Assembly (NCBI GenBank): GCA_941918925.1
Contig: OW799236.1
Span: 16,405,474-16,469,473 of the forward strand
DNA length: 64,000 nt
Origin: Phyto melanocephala
Lineage: Eukaryota; Arthropoda; Insecta; Diptera; Rhinophoridae
Direction of reading: 5' to 3'
The notes beneath the pieces were generated by a model. The model made no database searches, had not been told where the DNA came from, and saw only the letters and a program-made list of their open reading frames with translations. How positions within the stretch are numbered: position 1 is the first letter of the stretch; every line of letters starts with the position of its first letter. Shown here piece by piece: positions 32,750-45,000 of the stretch. A program made the position numbers and the translations under genes.

Positions 32750-33372
32750 AACTATTAAAAACCGTTCAACTTTATTACGAAAATTCACGTTCTCTGAGGA
32801 ATTTGTGTCGTGCACTTCGCACAACTTATGGTCAACATAATAGTCAACTATTCGCAACATCATCACGCATTTTGTGACCCGACACTCATTATTGGATAAT
32901 ATTCGATTGAATAGACTACGTTCAGCACGCTGTGAAGAGAATATAGCGGCCGTAGTTGAGAGTATACACGAAGATCGTGGAGAGTCAGTTCGGCGTTGTT
33001 CGCAGCAACTAGGATTGACGTTTGTAATGACTTAGCGCATTTTATGTCAAGATTTTAAATTGAAATCGTACAAAATACAGCTTGTGCAACAACTAAGGCC
33101 GCTCGACCTTCCCAAGCGACATCGCTTCGGTGAGCGCATAATTTCACGTTTTGAGCCGGTCGATTGGCCACCAAGATCGTGTGATATCACACCATAAGAC
33201 TTTTTCCTGTAGAGATATGTAAAGTCGAAATTTTATGCGGAAAAACTCGCTTCGATTCAGGCCTTGGAGGAAAACATCACGCGTGTCTTTCGCCAGTTAC
33301 TAGTCGAAAGGTTCGAACGAGTCATCAAAAATTGGGCTCAACGGATCGACCATCTGCGACGTTGAACTGGCC
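32750..33372 (+). pseudogene. Mariner-type transposase relic 1, catalytic middle deleted
   Basis: Frames in order: YYENSRSLRNLCRALRTTYG (N-terminal helix-turn-helix), ENIAAVVESIHEDRGESVRR, CSQQLGL, RILCQDFKLKSYKIQLVQQL and LRPLDLPKRHRFGER. Then, directly, IISRFEPVDWPPRSCDITP, FYAEKLASIQALEENITRVF and WAQRIDHLRR. The jump skips the block with the first two catalytic Asp residues (SDEAHF... and QDGA...). Several stops are present. Known: mariner/Tc1-like enzymes use a DD(E/D) triad; this copy cannot be active. Same broad family as the relics at 57913 and 59420. Confidence 0.76.
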
Positions 33373-34769
33373 AACATTTGACAGACATAATCTTTAAAAA
33401 TATATACCAAAGAATGTTCTATCAAATTATAATAAATATTACCCATTTAATATGAATATTTCTGTGTTTTTTTTTTCTTTAAAAAGGAGGGAACTTTAAA
33501 AAGGATCAGGTTTTAGTTGTAAGCTTTATCTCAGCACATGCTAAACTTATTTGTGGGAAAATGCTAAAATGCTAAAATGCATATTCTTACTCAGGTATGT
33601 AAATATGTAAAGCTAGAGTTAATTAGGCTAAAGTGTTTGCTGTAATAAAGCCGATTTTTGTCTCGTCTGAGTAAAACAGAAAGACTCTATAACAGAACTG
33701 TTTACAGTGGCGAATTAATTATGCCAGTTTTTAACGTGAATAATGACATTTGACTCTATTCAGATAATCGTTAGTTTATACAACAATAAATGCAAAAACA
33801 CATTTAGCAATTGTTGGAGCTTTACTAGAATCGGAATACACCTAAGAAAATTGAAGCTAAAGTAGAACAAAAATACAGATTGCTTAGTAAGATATTACTC
33901 TCTCTCTCTCTCTCTGCTAAAATTAAATCGATCTGAATAAACAGTGAACTTAAAAATTTTTTCCTAACTCTCATAACTGAATATGAATTGAACTTAAAAT
34001 TTGCAAAACAATAGGATATGTTTTTCTTTCCAGCACCCCTTCATTTACTAAATGCGAAAAAAAATCGTAACAAACACGCTGATTTTAAATTTAACGAAAA
34101 AAATTTCAACAGTTACAAAAGAAATTTATTTTAAATGCTTAACTTTAAGCAATTATAATTTGCAACACACCAGGGATTAATAAACCCAAAAATGCTATAA
34201 ACAATAAATGAGTGAAAAAACAAAGTATCAGACATCGACAGCAATAAAAGCAAAGAAAAAATAACAACCTCATCCACCCTCTAGGCTAAGGGCAGGATGA
34301 AAAACATTTCCAAGTCTGTTACTCAAAGTAATGATATTTTCTAAGCAAATAGAAATAGATGACTCTTGTGGGATTAAATTGAAGGGTGCTTAATTTATTT
34401 CTAAAAAAAAGTTACTAAACTCCTTTAAAGCAATATAATACTATTCAAGTTTAAGATGATTTAAGGAGTCTGCGAAGTAAGGAGTTTGTAATGCTATGGA
34501 AATTTATTTGTCAGTATAATTCTCTGTCATCGAAAAAAAGAGACATTAAAGTTGCAATAAAGGACGATGATGAACGGCTTCTTTAAAAAGGTTGACTTCT
34601 GGAGCAGATATTTTATACATTTTTTTAATGGATAAGGAAGACCGTTTTGATGTAAACTTAACAAATTCCTGCAGTTAAAATTTTCAATATTTTTGAATAC
34701 TTTTGGCTGATACAAGTTCTTAGCTGCCTTAGGATACAAGTGGAGTTAAGTATGAACGATATACTAGAT
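33373..34769. other. AT-rich DNA with a (TC)n run
   Basis: A (TC)9 microsatellite at 33898-33915. No gene seen. Confidence 0.5.
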
Positions 34770-35541
34770 CAGAGTTCACGAACTGGCGGTTCCGGATCCG
34801 GACCGTATACCTATTTTATGCGGACGTTCTGTTAGCAATACAAAATATTTTACATTATGTAACAACAAATTCATGAGAAATAATTTCGTCTAGTCATCAA
34901 CCTTTGGTGATGAACCGTTAACTAACAAATAATGAAAAAAAAGATATTTAGGTAGCGATAACACAAATACTTTCATCAGTAATATTCAGGTCATCAGTGA
35001 GTTGCAACAAAATCTTAAGCATACACTCGTCGAACAGGCTGTGTTGGGTAATAAAAATTAAAACACCAGAAACAGGAAGTTTCTTGTCAAGAATTTTGGG
35101 AGAAAATATGTTTGTATTTATAACCCCGAATTAAAAAAACTAGTCTTGAAACTTCTCATTTGTTTGGGTCAACATATGTTTGTGAAGCAGCATTTTCTAA
35201 GATGAACTTAATTAAAATTAAATTCCGGAACAAGTTTGCCGATGAACATCTCCAAGATTTAATGATAATAGCCTGCACAAGATTTACTTCAAGCCTCAGA
35301 CGGATAGTCCAAGACAAAAATGTAATTTTTCTCATTAATATTGTAAAAACCCTTAGAATTTAATTCTTTTTCTTCAAAGCATTTGTTTATTATTTAGTAA
35401 AATAATGCACGGAAACCCATTCGTTTTATTTGTCCATTGATAAAGTATCTAAACAGATTATATAAATAGTTCAGTTTATTACCTTCCGAACGTTCGTGTT
35501 TTTTTTAACGGACCCCAAATGAAAGTAGTTGGTGACCGCTG
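34770..35541 (+). mobile_element. 772-bp non-autonomous hAT element with transposase remnant
   Basis: Left terminus CAGAGTTCACGAACT and right terminus (reverse complement) CAGCGGTCACCAACT match at 12 of 15. The flanks TACTAGAT (34762-34769) and TAATTGAT (35542-35549) fit an 8-bp hAT target duplication with two differences. Subterminal GGATCCGGACCG and GGTCCGTT are hAT-like. Encloses the fragment at 35155-35363. Confidence 0.68.
35155..35363 (+). pseudogene. hAT transposase C-terminal fragment
   Basis: About 65 codons: FGSTYVCEAAFSKMNLIKIK, then RNKFADEHLQDLMIIACTRF. This is the hAT dimerisation region of the type with F-G-S-T-Y-x-C-E-x-x-F-S-x-M-x-x-x-K. It ends at a natural stop. Upstream DNA to 34900 gives no continuous frame, so most of the enzyme is deleted. 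The element would have moved, if at all, with a transposase supplied elsewhere. Confidence 0.78.
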
Positions 35542-35549
35542 TAATTGAT

Positions 35550-36064
35550 GTAGCCTGCTCTCATTAAAGTAACTCAGATAAGTATAGGTCTGCTAAAAAG
35601 CAAATTGGGTTTTTAACCACCCACACATGTTTGCAAAATATCGAGGAAAATTTGGTGTTAAAATCAATGTTTGGATACATCGGAATATTTAGTGTGAAAC
35701 GTCAATATTGTTTATTTTGGGAATATATTTCTTTTTTTTTAACACAAATTTTGATAAGTACATAACAACAAAAGTGAGACAAAACGGTGTCATACAGACT
35801 TCACTTGACTGTTGCGTGCAGTGAACTACCACGTTAACCAACCAACGGGACAAAGCTTTTGCATGCTTTTTTTAAATCAAAGTATATCTAACAAACTTAT
35901 CTCTAATGCTTAGTCGACTAATTTAGCTTACATTGTTGAATGTCAAGGTTCATATAAAAAAATATGGAATGACTGATTCACAACGTTGGTCGTAAATAAA
36001 AACGCTTTAACTCAAATAGAGGTAACGTTATAGTAAAAGGTAAAAACGTAGCAGAAATTATATT
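35550..36064. other. AT-rich DNA, nothing recognised
   Basis: No supportable feature. Confidence 0.4.
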
Positions 36065-36215
36065 GTAAATTTGTTTATAAAACTGTTGTTTCTTATATTA
36101 TTGCATTAATTTTTTTTATGTCGAGTTGTATTTGTGTAAAATGTATTGCAATTACTGAAAATAATAATTTCGTAAAAATACAAGTTAGCGCCTTTCTGCT
36201 TGTGACCATCGATGT
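36065..36215 (+). repeat. Unclassified dispersed repeat, copy 2
   Basis: Pairs with 14985-15135: GTATTTGTGTAAAATGTATT, AATTTCGTAAAAATAC and CTTGTGACCATCGATG in the same order and orientation. Confidence 0.6.
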
Positions 36216-36806
36216 ATACTTTTATGTACAGTTTGACATTCATAGTACTTGATGACAGCAAGAAACGTTCGGAGGATTGACCTCCGGGGCTCTTTAGGTT
36301 ACTTTGTTAAGTCTGCTATGGTATAGTTTGAATCATATTAAACAACTTAATCCAGTTCTACAGAAAAAATTTTTTTTTAATTCTTACTGTCAAATAAGAG
36401 CCACTACAATATTCGTATAAAATTACAACAGATTAAGTTAATGAAACTAGTTTGACTTTTGGGAAAACAATATTTTCGAGTTAAGACATTCTAGAACTAT
36501 CATCTGTAATCTATCGTATGATTAGTTGTGTATTAAGTAAATCTAAATTGAACTGTGGAACTAGTTTTGGCTACCAGGAAATCGATGTTCGCTTGAATGT
36601 CTCTGTGACGAAAAAGGTTTTTAGCTTCAGAATTCTGAACTCAGGTTTTATATTAAAACGTGTTCAAACACTGCAGCCTACTAGCACAGTACCTTGCCAA
36701 ATCACTGTAACTAGCAAACATAAGATAAATAATCCACTTTAAACTAATTGAGTCTTGTATTCTTAACGAATTTGCTTAGAAATGATTATTCTTTATTTAT
36801 AGAGTA
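36216..36806. other. Unclassified DNA
   Basis: The 74-codon ORF at 36518-36742 shows no motif. Confidence 0.4.
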
Positions 36807-37023
36807 CTAGCGGACCCGGCGAACTTCGACTCTCCCCAATATTAGGCTTTCAGACAAACTTTAGAGTAATAATACAACACAAATAATTAAATTTTCAATG
36901 TGATTTTCAATTTTTCCAATTTTCCGACTTTTTCGGAGGGATTTTCTGACAAAAAATTTTACAGAAATTGGCTCAGCCGTTCTATTTTTATGAATTACAA
37001 TACATTTTTTTTATATATATAGA
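36807..37023 (-). mobile_element. 217-bp non-autonomous Helitron
   Basis: Minus strand: A|TCTATATATATAAAAA at the 5' end and GGGTCCGCTAG|T at the 3' end. A CGAA-G-TTCG hairpin lies about 11 bases inside the CTAG. The interior is unlike the 17149 copy; the termini are alike. Confidence 0.62.
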
Positions 37024-37250
37024 TTTGTTTATATGAAAAAAAGACCACTTAATGACACTTAAGAAAAATCGCATTAAGCTCTTATAACAACCAAACCAAC
37101 AGAAGAAATCCTAATGCAGAAAATATGGAGAAACTTCATATTTTCTTTCGATGTCGAATATTCAGCGCAGAGTAAAGTAGGCGAATTAAGTCTATTGAAC
37201 GTGCCTTTAGACGATCGAAACGAAATCAGTTCTAATAAAAATATATGAAA

Positions 37251-37285
37251 GTAGGTATAGAGATTCTAATAAGAATTGCCGTAAT
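37251..37285. repeat. Deleted relative of the hairpin MITE at 6088
   Basis: GGTATAGAGATTCTAATAAG followed directly by AATTGCCGTAATTTGCCCC. The right hairpin arm is missing compared with 6130-6200. Confidence 0.55.
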
Positions 37286-37633
37286 TTGCCCCTGGAATCG
37301 GTTGCCCCCACAAACAAGTACTGTAGAAGTTTTGAATAACATTTATTTATTTATTTATTTATTTCTTTTCGATGTCCCATACACAAGACTTTAAGTCTTA
37401 TATTGCAGTATGGAACTGAGCATATGCAAATAATGACAAAATAGGTGTAATTTTTAACATAAATTGTAAGTAATTTAAAATAAAAAATTAAGAAAAGCAA
37501 AATATAGAAATTAACCAAATTTAATAACAAAGTGTTAATAAAATTTAATAAAATAAGATAAAATAAAATAAGACAAAACAATAATAAAATAAGATAAAAC
37601 AATATACAAGCAAAATTTATATATGTATGTATT

Positions 37634-38143
37634 TTAACGTGAGAAATGACCAAAAATAAATTTTCTGAATTGTCGTGCGTTACTAATGGTTTGTGATCTA
37701 TAGGGGATTCCGTTCCAGAGACTGATAGCATTAATAAAAAAATGGTATTTAGAAATCAGCGTTCGATGACTAAATGCTAGAATTCTTTTGCCTCTATCAA
37801 GTGTTGAAAAATTTAAACGTTCATGGAGATGTTCAGGCTGATGTGTATATATAATTTTATGCATAAACAGTAAACAACGCACTCTTAAATAATCATCAAA
37901 ACTAATACCGTAAAGCAAGGTTACGTAGGGGGAGATATGGTCATATCTTTTTAGACGATATACATACCGAATTATGTTATTAAATGCCACATTAAGTTTT
38001 CTTTTACTTTCACTATTGCAACTGGCAAATAGTTCATAACCATACAATAAGATAGGTATTAAATAAGTTTTGGCAAGAAGTATTATAATTTTAGTTGGAG
38101 TACAATATTGAGTTTGCCATAGATTTCTTAGCATTGAGAACAT
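37634..38143 (-). pseudogene. LINE reverse transcriptase C-terminal part, after a frameshift
   Basis: It continues the upstream domain in another frame: MLRNLWQTQYCTPTKIIILL, AKTYLIPILLYGYELFASCN, FNNIIRYVYRLKR, VRCLLFMHKIIYTHQPEHL and the end SLWNGIPYRSQTISNARQF..., then a stop. This is the thumb/C-terminal block of CR1/Jockey-type enzymes. A single frameshift near 38130-38143 separates it from the main domain, so the insertion is not very old. The overlapping ORF at 37351-37731 is a shadow of this region and its 3'UTR. Confidence 0.8.
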
Positions 38144-39372
38144 TCTACCACGTGCAACGTAACGTGATTAGACCAAGTAAGGTTGTTATTAAAATATATA
38201 CCAAGATTTTTGGCAGAGCTTACAATATCTATGGACTGGTTATTTAAAGTTAAAATGGGGTTGCAGTCAAGTTTAAAAAGCCTCTTTTTAATAATCAAAC
38301 ACTTCGATTTAGAAGCATTAATTGCCAGCCCATTAGCGGTGGCCCACTCGTTAACAAGACCTAACTCCTGATTTAAAGTCCTCACACATTCATCAACCGC
38401 GGTGTTGCTGCAACTGATATAAATCTGTACATCATCTGCATACAGCCTTACCCTGCAGTGTTCGAGTTTGCCCTGCAGATCATTTACGTATAACGAAAAC
38501 AGTAGAGGGCCTAAGATCGAACCTTGTGGAACACCTCGACTTAATGGCAATGATCCTAAAACTGAAGTAGAAGTTTCTACATATTGATATCTATCAATTA
38601 GATATGAATGTATGAGATCTGTGGCACTTGATGCAAATCTAAACATATGTTTAAGTTTAAGACACAAAATATTGTAGTCAACCGTATCAAACGCTCTAGA
38701 ATGATCCAAGAGAACTAGAAAGGTAACATTACCGTTGTCTATCTGTTGTCTTATATCCTCAGCAACATCTACGAGGGCAGTTATACAGCTGTGATTTTTA
38801 CGAAAACCAGATTGACGATTAGTGAGCATATTGTTAGTTTCAAGATACTGTGAAACTTGGTTATGAATTAATCTTTCAAAGACTTTAGATAAGAATGGCA
38901 AGATTGCTATCGGTCTGTAATCAGAACTAGATTTTGGAATGGGAATAATCTTAGCAAGTTTCCAAGTCTTAGGATATCGTTTGGTAGTAAAAATTTTATT
39001 GAAAACGAATGTTATGAAAGGAAGAAGTTTTGGAATAAGAATTTTTAAAAACCTAGGATCTAACCCATCCACACCAACTGCATTGGATTTTATCGATAGT
39101 AGGCTGGATAATACGTCACATTGACTTACGTTTACAAAATTGAAATTATTGTTTAAAATATCATTAGAAAAATGATAGTAATTCGAATTCGGTTGAACAT
39201 TTCGAATATTTAAAAATTGGTTATTTAGGATGTTTGCATCGACAGAACAAGGTTCTTGGCTACGAGAATTGCCAATGCCAATTTCACGAATTGTTTGCCA
39301 AGTTTTCTTCGAACCAATGGCAGCAGAGAACTTTGAAGCATAGTAGTTAGATTTGGCTTTTCTAATTAATCA
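38128..39372 (-). pseudogene. LINE reverse transcriptase domain
   Basis: A ~415-codon open frame without a native start. It runs from ASKFSAAIGSKKTWQTI (linker) through VDGLDPRFLKILIPKLLPF, then WKLAKIIPIPKSSSDYRPIA (fingers) and QSGFRKNHSCITALVDVAED. The catalytic part has LVLLDHSRAFDTVDYNIL (motif A), RGVPQGSILGPLLFSLYVND (motif B) and RLYADDVQIY (motif C, catalytic Asp pair present). NLGIYFNNNLTWSNHV follows, and then the frame breaks near 38130. All key catalytic residues are visible. The Met at 39072 is internal. The endonuclease is missing by 5' truncation. Confidence 0.86.
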
Positions 39373-41103
39373 TGCTCAGTTTCATTGATCTTCATGTATT
39401 GTATATGTCCCTTTGTAATGCTTCTATACATTCAACTAGATGTTAAAAATGCATGACCTTGAAACCATAGTTAAAGCATACCAACCGTCATACAAAATCC
39501 ACTTTTCAATTTTATTACTCCATATTATTTAACCATCTAGAATAAAATGTCACAGGGCTAAACTTTTTATCAACTAAAATATACAAAAATCTAATCAGAA
39601 TAAACTGCGTTTACAGATGCGATGTTTCGTCCGGACAATTTAGAATAAGCATCTTTAATAGACCTCCAAGCTAAGGTTAGGTATTGTAGACTGAAACACT
39701 GATGATATTGCAAACATGCGCAATATTATACAACGACAGAATTTAAGGGGATAGGGGCTTCTTTGTGGGCACTTACACATTTTTCCAACTAAAAGTACGC
39801 AGACAAGTAGTGTCAGTGTCAAAAAATGACTACAAGTCTGTTTGTAATTTCCATCAACGATCTTAAGTATTTTGGTCCCTGTGCATAAATTGATCATAGC
39901 AATGAACACACAGACAAGTAACTTTGGTATAGACTTATAAAATTGTCTGTTAAACAAAGAAGCATTAAGATGACCGGTGTAATGCTGCCAAGCAGAACGG
40001 TAACCGTTAAATATAAAATGCGTTTTGAAACTTGTAAACCCTTACGAAAGTCATAGAAGCTTTCTGTGTTTTCAGTGAATTTCTTCAAACTATTTCCTCG
40101 GGCTCTGTTTTTAAAAAGGGGCTTCCAATAAGAGGTTTTATTATAATATGTAAAAAAAAACTATATTTTTCATAATTCTTTTAATTGTCAAGAAGAGGGC
40201 ATGCGACTAATAATCGAGTACAACATCAGGCAAATGAATGAAATAAACACGTTTTCCAGACCTTATTTTCATCGCACATTTGTTTCAGTACGCCCTAGAT
40301 TACCTAATAAATTAAATTCTTTCAACTCTTGATTCGATTGTGGGCCATTGGCATGAACTTTATCTTTTACCTAGCCCCAAATAAGTTACAAACAATAAAA
40401 TCATGAAATCTTGGTGCTCAATTATAATTGCCTTAAAGGTCAGGCAACATTTTTTAACAGAATCGGTTCTGTATGGGACGTAATATCGTGTTGTTTCAAA
40501 AAACGTTTTATTCATCCTTCAATTCCAACTATACAATATTATTAATCAACGTACAATAGCGCTGTTGATTTGGTATAAAATTTTCACTATTTCGATGTTT
40601 CACATCATACTCTTGTTTTAAAAATTAAAATTTTTTTACCAGTTTCACAATTTATGAAATAGTATAGAATAGCTCCATGACAACCCAAGTGTATGTCGTT
40701 TCATTTCTATTAATGACATTACCTTTACTTGCCATCTCTCCAGTATTGATAGCTTGACTCATGATCATTGTTAAAATGGCGGACTATTTAAAATGAAGCA
40801 TCTCATTTAAACACCCGTTAAAATTACTTGAATGCAACATTAAACTGTCTACTGGTCTCCCTTTAAACTCGCTTCCATTGTATCATAAATTTTAAATTAT
40901 GATCAAGTACATGAAGATGTTGAATAACGCTGACCTTACCAGTTAAGGAAACATAAAAATAAGTAAGAAAAGCAATGGCAAAAACCACAAGCTGTCATAA
41001 TACAAGGAAGTGACAAAACAATGGACGTAATAAATAAGGAAAAAAATATATTTTAGTCCTCTACACCAGAACTACCATTTTTATAAACAAGAAAGTGGAG
41101 AAT
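39373..41103. other. AT-rich DNA, nothing recognised
   Basis: The 100-codon minus ORF at 39655-39957 has no recognisable motif. Confidence 0.45.
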
Positions 41104-41165
41104 AAAAAAAAAAAAAAAACTAAGAGTTTTATATTCGGCTGTGCCGATTCTTATATACCCTACTA
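41104..41165 (-). repeat. Hairpin tail shared with the SINE-like family
   Basis: After A16 the DNA reads AAGAGTTTTATATTCGGCTG then GCCGATTCTTATATACCC. This is the complement of the tail at 18885-18937. The rest of the element is not recognised here. A diverged version occurs near 44085-44130. Confidence 0.5.
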
Positions 41166-44100
41166 GTACTATCATTTACATTCATACGAAATGGCAAACT
41201 TTTCTTTAACACTCTCATGTAACGGGTGTAAAAAGAGAGAACCAAAATAGTATTTTGTAAGTTAGTTTTGTTTTATGATGGTTTTGTGAGTATTTGTGTT
41301 GTATTGCATCTCTGATTTACAAGGTATACGTGCATCGGTATGTACTTTGACAATGATAAAATGAAATTCTTTGAGGGAGGTTACTATAACACTGCCATGG
41401 GGCAATATAATAATTCAGTATAATGGTCAACCAATATTTGGTGTTTGTTTAGCTTATCATTATAAAAAAAAAAAAAAAAAAAAAACACATGCATACAAAA
41501 TTAATGATAATGTTTTAGGTTGACTGGTGATTCGTTACCATGAATACAACAACGACTTTACCAGGTTTCAGTATAAATATTTCACTTTTTGTAATACGTT
41601 TTTTTATTTAAATTCCTCAGCACTCTTGCTGGCTGCTAAAAAATAAAATATTTAGAAACAGTCACTAGCAGCTATCCTTTGGGGACACATTATGGTTGTG
41701 TTGCTGTTTAATTTATGTTTTTATATATTTATATTATTTGATGGATTATAATTTAAACAAGCTGAGTTGTTTAGTACTCTTGTTGTGTATTTAGCATATT
41801 TTCTTCTTTAAAAAAAAATAAATTTACTTTAAATACAACTGGACCGTATAGAAATGTATTCCTTGTCGGTTGAACATAAAAAATTAAATTTGTAAAAAAA
41901 ATTTAAAAAACCAGTTCTTCCATTTTAATTTAAAGAAAATACGTTTGCATAAATACAAATTCTGCTCAGAGCAAATGATAAAAACAATTAGCTTAATATT
42001 TGTTAATTTAGCGGGGGAAATTAAGTGAAAGGTTTAATATATGGCTGTGGAAAGCAACAACTATGGCATCTATGGAACTTTACCATAAATATTACAAACA
42101 ATCCTAAAAGACTTCTAACAATTGTAGTAGAAAGCCCACAAGATTATTTTTTCACCCCTCCAAAATTTGTTTCAACCACCCCCATAAGTATGCAATAATT
42201 ACCATCTTAATTTGAATTCACTTTATAATGGTGGAAATAAAATCAAGCACACAATACAAAATCTAATTTCCCTAACGCCAATATAATCATTAATTTCATA
42301 AATTATTTCCCAAATGGGTCTAATATATTGTGAGAATCAAAAAGAAATTACTACAATAAAACAACGTGTCTGCTAAGTGGCAATTTTTACTCAATTGCCT
42401 TGACAATGACGATGTTATACAAAACCAAAAGTCTATTAAGGTATAATAATTGTCACGTTTCATGCTCAACGACAGCCACGAGCAATGTTCTAAGGATTCG
42501 CAAAATGAAGACATAAAATAGCGTTAAAAAATCTTAAAGTTTATTAACTTAAATTTCCTTACTAAATTACAAATGTATCATACATTAGGGGTGGTGGGGC
42601 AGACTGAAAACATGTTTAGCAAATCAACATCAGTGTACTTGGGTTGTGTTTCTTTGAAACACACAGTAAAAAATTACTTAGAAAAACCAAATTGTCCTCA
42701 GGAGTGCGTGTTACAGTTTTTAGACACGCATTTTGAAAGCTATTGGTTAGTAAAATAAATAATTCTCTGGCTTGTTGCCGTTGTTATAGTTTTTGTATTT
42801 GGGTCATAATGACTGTGCAGCTGGCAGAAAGGAAAAAAAACTATGGTGACGGATTTTTATATGTTCTTAAACAATAAGTTGGTTACGAGTTTTTGTTTAA
42901 ATAAGAGACTCTAAGCTCTTAAAGAAAAGCAATAGTTTCATTCAAAATCCGTCTCAAGAAAACGCAGGCCAAGTGTAAACACATTGTGTACTAAAGCATT
43001 AAGAAATTAATTCTATAATACAGATTATGGGAAAAATTAATTTTGTCGCTCTTCTCTATTTGCAAGAACTTTTTTATGCAGCCTTAAAACACCAAACTGA
43101 ACATGTTACTTTATACCTTAAATAAAAACTGTTATACACTCTTTCTTTTATGAAATCATCTGGAGATCATATATGTGTGTTGAGGGACAGAATAAAATTT
43201 AAATATTGTTCTGGAAAAAGCCATTAGTGTGTTAGTAATTTACTCGGGCATCTAGTTGGTCTATATAATTAAGGTAAAAAAAAAATATTAGAAAAAACTG
43301 TCTCTTCAACAGATAATTCTGTGGTAATAAGGAAAAACTGCTTATGTCTTTTTTTATAGTTTTTTTAAGAAGACACTTTTAAATTTTTACGTTAATTTTT
43401 ATAAAATTGATTTCCTTAAACATAAAGACTTTTGTATGAATTCTGTGCTCTATAAATTCAAAAGCATTCCAGTTTTCGTATATTTAGTGAAATTATAACT
43501 TAAAATAAAAAATAATTCGAGTTGCTAGTGTTCGTTGAAAATATATAGCCAATAAGTTCCTACGCTATAGCTTCCTGTAAACTTATCCAAAATAGTTTAA
43601 AAATTGCCTAAAGTTGGTTTTTAGTTAAGATATGGCAATGGTGTAATTATTTCAATTTTAGCATTAGTCGATTTAACTGGTTTTTCCTTTTCGCCACAGA
43701 ATTATTACGTACGTTTTTTGAAGATACTGTTATACCATTTTGTCAGTATCAAGAACTATTACACAGTGTTAAGAAAATTTTTATATTCTGGCATACAAAC
43801 TGTTATACTAACAGTTATACAAACTGTTATATAAACTGTAATACTAACTTGTATACGTTTTTACTTAATAAAAAAATTTTTATATGTCTTATTCGGTTTT
43901 AAATTTATAAAACGTTCATATTTTTCGGCAGCTTTTTCAAGTCCTTCCATTAACCGATTCATATTTAATTTTCTATACAGATTGTACTTCCGTGTCAATA
44001 CATATATTACCACTTTCATGGTCACTGGCCCGCCATAAAATTTTGCACATACAAAGAAACAGTTTTATGATTAACAAATAAGAATTCTATATTCGACCGT

Positions 44101-44168
44101 GTCGTATCTGATTACATTCTTCACCATCTTGTATATGATTACATCACGATTTAGCTCAGATGTCACTG
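41166..44168. other. AT-rich DNA, nothing recognised
   Basis: A22 homopolymer at 41464-41485. No gene or bounded element was seen. Confidence 0.45.
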
Positions 44169-44557
44169 GTGCGATTCACTAACATTTAACGAGCCGACAA
44201 TCGTTATACTTGTCGACTCCTGTTATTGTTTGCACTATCGACTTTGCGAATTAGTAAGTACTGTTTAACGACACTCGACAACTGTAACATTAAAGTGGCA
44301 TCTTTGTCATAAAAAGTGTCTAAATAAATTCACCACTAACGTCCCTCATACAGGTAGTTGCGCCATAGCCGAGACTTAAACGAGTGGTTTTTGAGTTCAA
44401 CTTTTTGTCGATAAAGTAAACAACCAAACAATTATTGTCGTGTAGGTAACAATAACAACTATCATTAAAATATGTTACTGAATACCAAAATCGATAAAAT
44501 TGTTGTTAACTGTTTTTAGCGATACGATTATCGTAAAATTAAGTTAGTGAATCGCAC
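44169..44557. mobile_element. 389-bp MITE (GTGCGATTCACTAAC ends)
   Basis: GTGCGATTCACTAAC starts at 44169, and its exact complement GTTAGTGAATCGCAC ends at 44557: a perfect 15-bp inverted repeat. The inner arms are also partly complementary (ACAATCGTTA / CGATTATCGT). No ORF. A fragment of the same family in the other orientation lies at 32205-32390. Confidence 0.72.
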
Positions 44558-44619
44558 TACAGATTTACAGTTTTTAGCAATTTCGTTTTATTATTTCCGA
44601 GACAAACTTTTACAATTTT

Positions 44620-45000
44620 TACAAAGTTTATTGGGGGTTTCAAAAAAACCAAATATCCGCCACTTTGATGACATTTTAAATCTTGGATTTCATAGTTACT
44701 GTTTTCTGCTGGTCAAGACCCTTTGACTTGATATCTATATTGTGGGAGTTAAAGCGTGAAAAGCTGTAATTACCATATTTGATTTAAGACTCCATCTCAA
44801 ATTAAATTTTTTTCATAGTTTACATCAGATAAATAGTGCCCTTTCGATCGATACCAATATTAAGGGAGTTGAACATAGTAAATTGTACATCATTTTGTAG
44901 TGTTGGCTATCATTGATTTTAAATTATTTTCCTAGCGTATTATATTTTGCTAGTCCATCACTTTGATTTGATACCCATATTGACCCTTTCTGCTTTCCAG
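44620..45000. repeat. Weak ~115-120-bp periodic repeat
   Basis: CTTTGACTTGATATCTATATTG (near 44722), CTTTCGATCGATACCAATATTA (near 44841) and CTTTGATTTGATACCCATATTG (near 44961) recur at ~120-bp spacing. Tentative. Confidence 0.35.

Larger units (their letters stand above)
37337..39372 (-). mobile_element. 5'-truncated CR1/Jockey-superfamily LINE
   Basis: The minus-strand element ends in an (AAAT)n tail (TTTA repeats at 37341-37364). Similarity starts at about 39372, in the linker between endonuclease and reverse transcriptase (LIRKAKSNYY), with a stop just upstream. It holds a nearly complete reverse transcriptase broken by one frameshift. Confidence 0.78.

Noticed and set aside
37351..37731. 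126-codon minus ORF rich in Leu/Phe/Ile
   Set aside because: It overlaps the true LINE C-terminus in another frame and then the AT-rich 3'UTR; the hydrophobicity reflects base composition.
39655..39957. 100-codon minus ORF
   Set aside because: No motif, no repeats of it elsewhere in the window, and AT-rich composition like the background; not enough to call a gene.
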